DNA from: Asterias amurensis
Taxonomy: Eukaryota > Echinodermata > Asteroidea > Forcipulatida > Asteriidae
Direction of reading: 5' to 3'
DNA length: 64,000 nt
Assembly: GCF_032118995.1 (NCBI RefSeq)
Contig: NC_092663.1
Coordinates: forward strand, 3,782,001 to 3,846,000
Both the position numbers and the translations under genes were made by a program. The notes beneath the pieces were generated by a model, which was not told the origin of the DNA, did not search any database, and worked only from the letters and a program-made list of their open reading frames with translations. How positions within the stretch are numbered: position 1 is the first letter of the stretch; each line of letters starts with the position of its first letter. Below, one piece after another: positions 1 through 12,300 of the stretch.

Positions 1-67
1 CATTACGTCACGTTGGTAGCAGGTTTGAAAATGAAGTAATGAAATAGTTGTTTTAAAGTCTGCTTAC

Positions 68-331
68 TCAAACATGTGGTCGGGTGTGACAACGCTCACG
101 AGAATCAAACACGATTGCAGACTCGCTGAACAGTCATCGAATTGAGCCAGGATTCTAATCTCTCCATGTGTATCATCTTCAGGAATCTGGACAAGAAGGT
201 ATTCACAAAAGCTGTTTGCTGGAAACAGGTAGTTGGAACCGTCAAATGTCTTGAAGTGGTGGCCGTCAGACACGCTGCAAGTTGCGTTGCACTCTTTGTC
301 CACACACTCCCATATGCCGCCAACACAAGTG
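68..331 (-). CDS. VWD gene exon 12: E-segment tail and start of VWD domain 2
   Basis: It begins [18 protein letters not shown], the C-x-C linker that precedes a VWD domain, then [18 protein letters not shown] and later [18 protein letters not shown]. The acceptor TTCTATTGTTTTAG fits phase-2 entry. It ends TTTGA|GTAAGC, again phase 2, as in the first VWD module. The rest of this VWD domain lies beyond the window. Confidence 0.85.
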
Positions 332-3300
332 CTAAAACAATAGAAAACAATATCATCTACTTCACATTCTTCTAGTAAGTACTTGGTTCTTCTTATATAG
401 CGCAATATGCAGCCAATCAAACTAGGAACACCGGGGCGAACACGTTAATGCAATGGATATTGTTCAGCAAAAAGATATGATTGTTATTGTCTAGAGTTTT
501 ATATGCAACATTGCATTGCTGTTTAAAGACACTGGACACTATTGGCAATTGTCGAAGACCAGTCTTCTCACTTGGTGTATCTCAACGTATGCATACAATA
601 ACAAACCTGTGAAAATTTGAGCTCAATTGGTCGACGAAGTTGCGAGATAATAATGAAAAAAAAAATACCCTCGTCACACGAAGTTGTGTGCTTTTAGATG
701 GTTGATTTCGAGACCTCAAATTCTAAATCCGGGGTCTCGAAATCAAATTCGTGGATTTTTTTTTTTTTTCACGAAAACTATGTCACTTCAGAGGGAGCCC
801 TTTCTCACGATGTTTTATACTTTCAACATCTCCCCATTACTCGTCACCAAGTTACTCGTCACTCGTCACCATGGTTTTATGCTAATAATTATTTTGAGCA
901 ACTACCCAAAGTCCACTGTTGTTTTATCTTTGAAAATAGATCAACAAATCGCCATTATCCAATGTTTTATTTACAGTTGGACGCAAGTTATGGTAAAATT
1001 GAGCTGCGGGAATCTAATTAAAGTAACAGAATACGTAAGGAACCAAAATCTTGAAGAACACACATTTGCACAAAACTTACACGGTCTAATGATGGTGATA
1101 GGAGAAAATATCCCTAAAAATATTTGTCTGAAATTTCATATTTGATGAGAAATAAATAAACTAATTTCGCGTTTGGAGTTTATCGCTCAGTGAGCGTTTT
1201 ATTCATTTTTGTTTTGGCAGCGATGCAATGCAAAAGCAATCGGTTTCCACTGTTCTCTTGAGACCCAGATGGCCGATTGATCTACAAGTTTGTCAGTTTA
1301 TGTACATGGTGAACTACTTAAAGTGCTTACACTGACAGCAACTTTTGTTTTGCTAGCAAAACCAAATTTGTAATGTTCCTTTAACCTCTTTACTTGACAT
1401 GCAGTTTGAACATAAACGTTTGGTAATGTTTTAACTGTGAATCGTTTATTTAAACACCAAACCGCTAACAATACAAAGCATTTACTTTCTCAGAGCTTTG
1501 AAGAAATGTTCTCCGACTTTCTTAAACACATTTTATTTAAACCCATGATCTTTATATACAATCAAGATCCTCTGTGCTGTAAGGGGGAAAGGGTGAAAAA
1601 AGAACCAACCCCGATAAATACAAAATATACAAAATCGGGAACATTGAAACTTTGCTTTTATAATAATTTTCCCATGATATTAACAAACAACAGGAAACAT
1701 TCCTCCCAAATCGATTGTTGCAATATCCATTGTTTATTGTCATTGTTCATTGACAGATCTTACGCAATGTACATTCTGCTGATACATTTCATTTGGAGGC
1801 AGCAAAACACCTGTTTCCGTTTTTGCTTGTTCATCAGAAAAACCGAGACCTTCAGACCTTAATCTCTATGCTACATTTCACACTCCGTTTGTTGAGGTTT
1901 CGATTGTTCAATATTTCAAAAGAAAATGACCTTGTTGCCATTCCCAGTACACTGATGTGATTTCTGTTATAGGGGAGTTGATAACAAACAAGAATCGATC
2001 TGTTGTTTTGGACAATTGAAACCAACATGCCTCAATATTGATCAACGTTTAAACGTTTGGTATATTGTGGGATAATTTCTGATTATTCGGATTATTGACG
2101 TGAGCAATACAGACAAAAACTTTCCAGACATTTCTAGACGTCATACTGCCTACATCATGATCATGACCATGATTCGGCGCACGTTCCAGATTTGCAATGC
2201 AATTTGCAGTTGGGGTTTTTTCTTCGAGAAACATTAAAATGAAAAAAAAACCTAAGGAGCATAAAGGTAGACCTTTGATGTTGAGATCTTTTCTGAAATG
2301 TGTACGGCCTCTTTTACACCAGCTTTGCGACCGTGGGTGTTGCTTAGAGGCACTGGACACTATTGGCAATTACTCAAAATAATTGTTGCATAAAAACTTA
2401 CTTGGTAACGAGCAATGGAGCGCATGAGACCTCAGCTGAGGTCATGATTCAAGCATGCACACAACTTTTTCTTCCATGATTCTCTCGCAACTTCGACCAC
2501 CACTTGAGTTCAAATTATCACACGTTTGTTATTTTATGCATATGTTAAGATGGATGCCCCCAAGTGTGAAGACATGGTCTTTGACAAAGGTGTCCATTGC
2601 TATTAATGGTCCTGTTTGAAAGCGTTGGCGCATAGTAGACCTATACAAACACCCCGAGGCGTGACATCCGTTTAGAAACCCTTTTTTCAAGCCTGGTTGG
2701 GAGTGGTTGCTAAATTGGTCTTTACTCGGTATTCTTAACCGACAAGAAGTTCAAACCATACCGTAGAATTAAGACGTCAGGAAGAACCACTGGCTCTTGA
2801 ACATTATAGGGTGGGTCTTCAACAAAAGAAACCACAGAGCCAGAAAGTGATATGCTTCAGTGACCGAGGCAACTTAAAGGAAACAACAGCATGCCAGCTA
2901 AAAAATAAAAATAAACTTGCGAGCATGAAGCACATTCATTAACAGTTAGACTGTCTTTAGTTTTAAAAGACCTACTCTGAAATCTGGGGCACTATCATTA
3001 TGGTTATATCTCCCTTCCCCCCCCTTTTTTTTTGGGGGGGGCGGATTTTTCTTTGTTAGGGCAAAAAAACAAACGGAATTCTATTTCAAAACGGCGGGAT
3101 CACATCCCTGATATTACGATGCTATCAAACAATGACAAAATAAATCGTCTTTGATGGATGAATGATGTTGTTGAGAGTGCCTTTGAAGCAGTTTAAATTA
3201 AAGTAATTTCCTACCAGCTTTTACAATTGGTAGATATGATTGAGCCGGCACTCATAAGTTCAGTTCCTCTTTGGCATGGACATTCCTCCCTTGAAACACA

Positions 3301-6300
3301 TTCGTATCCGTTCCAAAATGTTTCTGTGGAAAAAAAACATATCTAATTTAGAAATCTTAAAATGTCTAGGTAACTTTTGTAAGACAAAAAAAAAAACACA
3401 ATGTCCACAGATTTACACAAAACTTACACAGTTTGAAGATAATGATAGTAGAAAGCTTCCCTGAAAATATTACGTGCTGAGGAGCTGTAGTTTTGGGGAA
3501 ATGAGTAAAACAATGTCATGAAAATAATTTTCGTCTCATTTAAAAACGAATTTTCATGACATTGCTTTACTCATTTCTCAAAAACTACAGCACCTCAGTA
3601 AGTAATTATTTGAAGGGAAGCTTTCTACTATCATTATCTTCAAACCCTGTAAGGTTAATGTAAATCTATGGACATTTTGAAAAGGTACCCAAATCCTTTA
3701 AGGAAATTTGTGTCCACATAAGGATTGTTATAGTGTTATATCTATTCAATTTGTAATAACATTGTTTTATTATTAATATTATGTTTTATTATTAATATTA
3801 TTATAATTTTTCTTTTACACAAGGTTAATGGGTTGCCCAAGCAATTAACATAAAATGCTGTATCTGTGTCTCATGTAGTAACAATTGTAAGTAGTTTTGC
3901 AATGCAAGATTTCTTACTGTTGTTTGGAGTTTTTTGTCCTGTAAAAAAAACACTTTAGAGAAAACCCGTCTTTTATATCAAGAATATTAAAACTATAATA
4001 GCAACGCAAAAAGTAATACACTAAATGTATTTGTCTTGACACTTTTTGTCCAATATCAAAGAAGTTAAAAGCAATTAATTTAGGTAATAATAATAATGAC
4101 GACTTGTAATGCGCACATATCCACCCTGTTGGATGTTCAAGGCGCAGTAAAAACCAAACGAAACAAAACGAAAGAAAAACAGGTACAACAAAATGAGTCC
4201 TTGAAAACCATAAGATAAGTTTTGATAAGAGGTTTAAAAAAAAGATTATGTAGTGGGATGGGTGGTTTTTATCAATGGGGTGGGTTTCAGGGGACATCCA
4301 TTGTGGCAGGACGGCTTTGTAGAGGTGCTGGTCACCTGTTCCTCCTCGCATCTCACTGGCTTGGTATTTTAAAGCTTTTTTGGTTCATTGTTTCTCTATG
4401 TATCGTCTTGTATATTTATATTTTTATGCCAGTGTAAAGTTTAATAAAACACACAAAACAAAGTTTTAGAGAGGAAAAGACCTGTCACGCCAGGATATTT
4501 AATTTGAAAAAGAAAGATAGGATGTCTCAAGCTGCTTGTTATACCTGTGGGACATTGACAACCATCTACACAGTACTGATCACATTCATCTTCGAAGTCG
4601 AGATTTGCACATGTTCTGGGGCATGGCGATCCACATTCAGTGTACTCCATTCCGTTCTCACATTCAACCGCTGTTCAAAAAAGGTGGAGGTTTAAGAATT
4701 TTATTTTTTTAATTTATTCATTTTAGTTTAAATCTTCGGACAATAACTTTTTGTTGGCAGGGGCCGTCCAGGGAATAAAGGAAAACAAAAAAACTGTCAT
4801 CAAAGCGATGTGCCCTCGATCCTCGACCCTGCCAACTTTGACATGAATATGAAAATATAGGAAATAAAGGCATGAATATTACTTTTACAAAGAACTGATT
4901 AAATGAAATGAAAACAAACATTCCACCAAAGAGAAAAGATAAGACTCTTGTAGTTTATGATATTGCATCAATGAATTATTAATATGACTAGTGTTGAGAA
5001 GCATTGTTTAAAAAAACCTCTTTCATTCACCCCAGATGCATAAATAAAAAAAAAATAAAAAAATTGTTCGTATTAATTCAATTAATCTATTATTATGGGA
5101 TGACATTTATTGTATTCAATGCAAAGCTACAGTGATGCATTTTTCAGATGTCACAATAAGTGCTTGTTCACATGTGGATGCTATTAAATAATTGAATAAC
5201 ATCTTTAGGTACAATTGTTAAACACCTTAATTCCTGAATTTTGGTTTAAAAAAATATCCACCCGTTATTTCATTTTTTTTAACTTACGACACATCTCATC
5301 AGTTCGCCAATCTAGGACTACCCCTTTCTCACTGCAAGCCCTTGAATATATAGTGAACACATCACAGTACGTTGCACAAGATCTCAGACCATGCACTGCT
5401 GTACAGTAACACATAGAGAACAGACACGTGTAGAAATAGTTTTCGGGATATACAGCAGAGAAGCAATCTTGGAAACGCTCTCCCGCTGAAAGTTCTTCAC
5501 AACGCATCTCGATGCTGTCTCTGTCGTGGTCCGGGATGAAGTTACAAGGGTCGGTGTGTCGCTCATCCACAGGTACCGAATTAGGATCAAGATTAAAAAG
5601 GTCCAGCAGATCACTTGCTGGCAACCCTAGATTGTCATTTGTTGGATTGAGGTCGAAGTTTCCACACAGCCCATTTGTCTGCCCTTGGTGAAATGCTGGT
5701 AGAGTGATGTCCAGGTTGCCGTTGGTATCCAGTCGGATCACTGAGATTGGAAGAAATAAAACACAGGCGTTCGTTTTTTTATTCTGGAAAAGTCTGGATG
5801 ACTCCTTTAATTCATTATGAACTCTTTTCTATTTTTGAACTTAAGAAACTCAAAACTCTTTTTTTATATCAATACTAAGATGTAATTTTTGTATATTATG
5901 GAAAAACAACGGTCTCATTTCCGTCTTACACCCGTTTTGTCCTGTCTTTTCAGGTATGTCTATCATTTTTTTCTTCTTTTTCCGTCTATAGGCTGGGGGA
6001 ACAATTAAAAGCTGTTGCTTCTTCCCGGACCTAGATGTCGCTATTTGTTTAAAGTTTACTTTTGTATCACTTTTATCAAATGTAGTGTTCTATCATTTTG
6101 CCAATACTATAGCAACATGTACCATAAACTTCGTATTGCTGTAATTTTTGCATACACTCAATGAACGTATTACGATTGATTTATTGTTATGATATTCAAA
6201 AGAAACTACCTTTATACCTCCGCTATCGTGTATTTTTACTGCTATGAATGTAGGCCCACTCACTTTTTAAATATTTATATTTTTACGAAAGACTTATGAA

Positions 6301-9300
6301 TTTTAATAGTAAGTTATTGGTTAACTGTAGACGTAACATGTTATGTATTGTTTAACGGTTTGAGGCGTTTGCATAAGCCGCTCTCTCGATCCACTTCTGA
6401 TATATTTATTACTACCATTATCATTATTCTCATGTAGAAAACGAAACCAAAAAACCCATGATGCAAAATCAATGTTTCATGTTATGAAAGAATGAAATGC
6501 ACTTCTAAATGACACGATTTAAAAATGTAGTACAACTTTTAGAATTTTTATTTTATTTTACAATTGTGAATGAAAGTCTACGATGCTTATAAAAAAAACA
6601 TTTAAAGACACGGGACACTGCTGCTAATGGTCAAAGACCAATCTTCTCACTGATGTATCTCCATAAGCATTAACAAACCTGTTAAATTTCCTTAGCTCAA
6701 TTGGTTGTCGAAGTTGTGATATAACATGAAGAAATAAAAAAAACACTCACTAAAAGTTATGTGCTTTCAGATGCTTTAGTTTCTGTTTTTATGTATATTT
6801 TAATTCCGATGTATTTTAAAACAATTTATTTGTGCAGTGTGATATTTATATTATATTGTTGCTGTTTTAATGTCTACGGTTCATGTATGTTTTGTGCTAT
6901 TTTTAATAACTGTATTTTAATATGCAAATCGAGAAAGTGATTTCCATGCTGGGCATGACGATTAAAATATTTAATGTAATCTAATCTAATCTAATCTAAT
7001 CTTCATTTCGAATCAAAATCTCATTCTGAGGTCTCGAAATCAAATTCGTGATTTTTTTTAAAGTTCTTTCTCCAAAACTACGTTACTTCAGAGGGAGTCT
7101 TTTCTCACAGTGTTATATACCATCATCAGCTCTCCATTACCCGTTGCCAAGTAAGGTTTTATTTGAGTTATTACCAATAGTGTCCAGTGCCTTTAAGTGA
7201 TAACAACATTACCTTCTTCATTAAGTCCTTTGAACATTGTATGAGCACCAACCCTAGATATAGTTCCGCATTTGAAGCTATGTGGGAGTTCGGATATGTA
7301 CTCGTCTCCAACCATAACCAAATGGCCTGGAAGCAACTCGAAGTGGTATGCAATCAAATGAACCCTTAAATTCAGAGAACAAAAATGTTAATATACAAAA
7401 ACATTTTCTGGTTGATTGATTGATAAATTATAGTAATACATGTTAGAGTACATGCGACTTACATAGCGCCTGGTTTCATATTTCTTTGTTTTATTCCCTA
7501 AATTAAAAACATTATTCTTTTTTTAATATTTAAGTTTGATTCTTATCTTTAAATCGATAGTGTTACTTCTTCTTTTTCTAAATTGTTAGCCCAACATAAC
7601 CAGAGTGCATGCATGATATTTGGAAAACACAATAACTGACTTTGGGGAAGAAAAAAAAAATGCCCCCAACCCACTTTCAAAAGTGTTCCGCCGCGGTTAC
7701 CCAAATCTGTGCGGTGTCCACCCATGGTCCACCTTACCTCATATGGCTTATATTAGTGGCTAACTCCACAAAAACCCTGCCACCACCCTTGTCATTTAAT
7801 GGATTTCCGGTTCCAGCTTTGTTACATACGAAATAAAACCTTTACCAAATATAAACATTTGAAGATGTGAGATTTCAAATCTTACTCGCATTTGACGATC
7901 ACTGTATTTTGAGGATGACACACACCGGCGTTACATGGGTAAGATGTTTGAACGGTGATGAATATTTCTCCACCATCACTAAACCCAAACGTGGCAAGAC
8001 TGTAGAGGGATGTAGTTGGGTAATCAAAATGGTATCCATCAAATGTTGTGACGGCACCTCCGCAGCAAAACGAGCATCTGTGGAAATCGTTGGACACGGT
8101 GCCTGCAAAAAAGAAAGTCAGACAGTGAGTTTTAGGCAAAAACAAATTATCAGTTAATCGTTCCCTCCCTCATTCTTTTTTAGGAAAATTTTTGAATTAT
8201 TTTTTATCTATTTTACATTTTCTTTTCAAAAGAAAAGTGTAATTCTCATTAAACTAACCAATCTATTAAAAGCATGTGTAAAGTTCCGACACTAAGTAAA
8301 ATGGTGACTTTAAACTGAAGAATTCGTGGCGTGTTTGAATAAAAACGCTTACGGCCACCTTGGAAAGAAATAAAAAATATAAAAAAACTTTATCCTCCTA
8401 TTGGAAAAACCCGGAGATCAACAGGTATTTTTTTTTATCGGGTATAAGGTGACATAATCCCGTTCAAAATACTTAGTCCACCCATTCGTAACGGGACAAT
8501 AAACATTCCCTGTCCACTGCCCGGTGCCAATATTGGGTGCGTTCGTTTAGCATCCCCGGGTCGACCCCGGTGTGTGGCGTTTTTTCCCCCAGGACAAACG
8601 CGTGCAGATAATTACCCACGTTCGTCCTGAAAAAAAAGCTAAACGGACGCACCCAAACTTTCTCTCCCGTACCCCGCCGGCCCCCAGCAGACCGCACATG
8701 AGAACCATGGTGTGAGGGCCCAACGAGATATGGCCGGGATTGTGATACTTTTTTTAACGAATGTATTTATTTTAAAGAGTGTGAACTACGGCGCAAATCA
8801 GCGGTATGACATTTTTTGGTTACATAAATAATCCATTTAATTGCTGAAAATTAAACAGACCCATTTTTCAAGTTTGATTATGTCCATTTCATCAAACCTA
8901 AAATAAAAAAAATCATCTGAAAACCGGTCTCTGGATTTTGTTTTTATGGTAGCTTTTAAACATCATTATGGTTAAGTTAATGAATACACACCAAAGTACT
9001 TTATAAACCCTTAATGATTTTTAACAAAATATGTGTATTTAGAAAATCTTTTAGAGTTCAGAATTGTATTTGTTACGCATACCTGTTTCGCAGTATGTAC
9101 CTTCGTAGCCTGGGTCGCACTGGCAATGGTCAGGAGCAATGCAACTACCATATACGCATTCAGGTTCACATGTTGCTGTAAAATAAAACAAATGGTTATT
9201 CTGCTATAGCTTTACATGTACTTGACGCCTTTGGTTATTGTCAAAGGCCAGTCTTCTCACTTGTTGTATCTCGACATGCATAAAATACAGACCTGTGAAC

Positions 9301-12300
9301 TTTTTTACTCAATTGGTCGTCAAACTTGCGAGAGAATACCTTAAGAATAAACACCCTTGTCGTGACAAGCTGTGTGCTTTCAGCTGCCCTGAATTCAAGA
9401 CCTCAGCTGAGGTCTCAAATTCAATTCAAATATTTTTGTGAGAAATTACTTTTTTTCTCAAAAACTACGTTACTTCAGAGGGAGCCGTTTCTCACAATAT
9501 GTTATTCTAATCACCACCTCTCCATTGCTCGTTACCAAGTCATTTTTTTGTGCTAACATTTATTTTGAGTAATTATCAATAGCATGCAGTGTCTTTAATA
9601 TTGAGCCAACTTTTTTCATTGATTTTAGTCATTCATTTTTAATTCTTCATCATACTATAAAAACATGAAACTCCATATCCCGTGTTACAAAAAAGAGCAT
9701 CACTACATGCATATGTTTTTATTTGTTTAACGTTCCGAAGACTGGACCTGAAAATATTAATTCCACGTAATGTAGAAACACGCGTCCATAAAGTATTATT
9801 TACAGTGTTAGAAACCTAACAATCTTTAAGAAAGATATTTTTTTTTTTTAAATCCTTACCAACGTCACATACTAATCCTTCGTAGCCATCATTACAATCG
9901 CACTGGTTGGGTTTGACACACACTCCGTGCTGGCAGCCTTCCTCACAGACGGCTGGTGATCAAACATAATAATATGATAAAAACAGAGTATTTATATAGA
10001 GCCTTATGCCATGCCTCAAGACACCTAACACGAAAAAAAAAATGTTTGTATAATCTTTTGAGTGGAGCTCTAAGACTCCGTTTATTCATCACCAGTAAAA
10101 ACAAAGTACAAACATCTTCAATGGACCATTAACACATAAACTGTTAGACCAACACACTAAGTACATTGAGGATACAAGAGGCTAGTTAAAAGACAATGAA
10201 CAAAAGTGGTATTACATATCAAACAACAAAAACATCAAAACAGTAGCAAAAAAACATTAATGAATCCAGTTGGAGCAAATCTCCTTCCGTGACTACCCGC
10301 AGGATAGAAAATACAAAAACGGAAAAGACATGGTTATACACTAAATGAAGATTTGGTAAAAATTTTACGTCAAGTAAACTAGTTTTTAGCAGTGTGCAGA
10401 ACTTGGGGATGGAAGTTAATGTTAATGAGGTTACGCTTTATCGAAGTTTGGTATGTATCCTGCACATTTGGATGGGCAATGCATTATAACAAGTAAAATA
10501 ACCTAGAAGAAACTACCATGAATGTGATGATTTCAGATGTCGCTTTATTACCAAGTTCAGTCAACGTCACAACAAACATTTCGTTGTATTTAAACGCTTC
10601 GAAGTGTGGACCTGAAACACTATGCGGTCTTACACACGTCAACAAAGTGTTATTTACAGTGTTATAAAATGGGAGTTTCTTAAAGTGTAGACCAAATGAA
10701 TGTCCGCACAGTGACTGAGCTGCGTCTTGTTGTTCTGTTAGGTGTTTTTTTTTTTAGATACAAGTAACCCTAAGGATTCAATTTTGTTTCCCTGAAATCA
10801 TCAGGCTTGGTATTTGGTCAAACGAAGTAAGCAGGATAATTTGCCTAATACAATGGTTTACCTCAATATTCACATAATGTAGGCTCTGATAAACACTTCA
10901 GGCCTATATAATAAGATTTGTTCCAATACTTTTCAAAATATCGGGAACAAAAGAGCTGGAAGATAAACATGCCAGAATTTCAACACTCCAGCCGTCGATT
11001 TCACCAAACTCTTCCTAACATAGGATTAATCTTAGGACTTAGGACGAGTTGAGTTCCGTATCCAAGTACGTAGGAAGCATTGAACCCATCCTAAGTTAGG
11101 ACGGGTTACTCGTCCTAACTCGAGTTAGGATTAATCCTAAAGTTTCGTGAAATCAGCTACAGGGCATACAGAAAAAAAAGGGGGGGCACATTTTAAGAAG
11201 GGATTTAGGATCTTTTGGTTTCCATTTCCGCAAAAACGAACTAGGTTTATACAGGGATGTAAAAATATACCAAGTTTACCTTGATCGCAAGTAGGTCCTT
11301 TGTAACCGAATTCGCAAGCACAAGAATCGGGGTCAACACATTCGCCATGAACACAAGGTTGCTCGCAAATAGCTGGGGAAAAAGTATACAATCGTTCCTT
11401 TAAATAGTTACAATCGTTGAAGGGATGCATTTGGTTTCGAAAACGAAATATTGTGTTAATTAATTGTAAACAGCAAAACTGGCGTTGGCAGATTAAATAA
11501 ACGAAAATATGTTGTTATGTTTTTAAGGCAGTGGACACTATTGGTTATTACTCAAAATAATTATTGGCATAAAACCTTTCTTGGTGACAAGTAATGGGGA
11601 GAGGTTGATGGTATAAAACATTATGAGAAACGGCTTCGTCTGAAGTGCCATAGTTTTCGAGAAAGGAGTAATTTTCCACGAATTTGATTTCGCGACCTCA
11701 GATTTAGAACTTGAGGTCTCAAAATCAACCATCTAAATGCACACAACCTCGTGTGACAAGGGTTATTTTTCTTTCATTATTATCTCGCAACTTCGATGAC
11801 CAATTGAGCTCAAATTTTCACAGGTTTGTTAATTTATGCATCTTTTGAGATACACCAACTGTGAAGGCTAGTCCTTGACAATTACCAGTAGTGTCCACTG
11901 CCTTTAATGAAAACTGTTTAAATCTTTAACAAAATATGAAATTAATTTGCAATACATAATGCAGACGCAAGCACTTTATGATATAAAGTACAATAATATG
12001 CTAGTCGGGGCACTGAATGGTGTGGTATCAGTACATATTCAGTTTGGTAACACCATGTGTGCATACTCGCCAGGTAGATAATGTTCTTTTGAGTACTGTA
12101 TATTGCTTCATGATAAACATGTAAACTTCTACTGCGGAGTACACTTTCGGAATGCGGGAGACTTCCCAGTTCTGAAAGAAACTGTCTTCCTTTTTAACTA
12201 CATCAGGGCCCAATTTCATAGAGCTGCTAAGCACAAACATTTGCTTAGCATGAAATTTCTTCCTTGATAAAAACAGTATAAACCAAATTTCCACGTGATT

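Larger units (their letters stand above)
332..4544 (-). other. Intron region of VWD gene, missing exon expected
   Basis: About 4.2 kb between the TIL exon and the second VWD exon. It holds a TTAA element (523-925), a shortened relative (2343-2606), a hairpin element (3356-3703) and SINE-tail fragments (370-450, 4084-4145). The remaining sequence (926-2342, 2607-3355) shows nothing recognisable. A short TIL/E-segment exon must lie here by phase but was not found by eye. Confidence 0.5.

Noticed and set aside
684-1145. 153-codon plus-strand open frame
   Set aside because: It runs through a TTAA hairpin element and past its end. Composition is noncoding.
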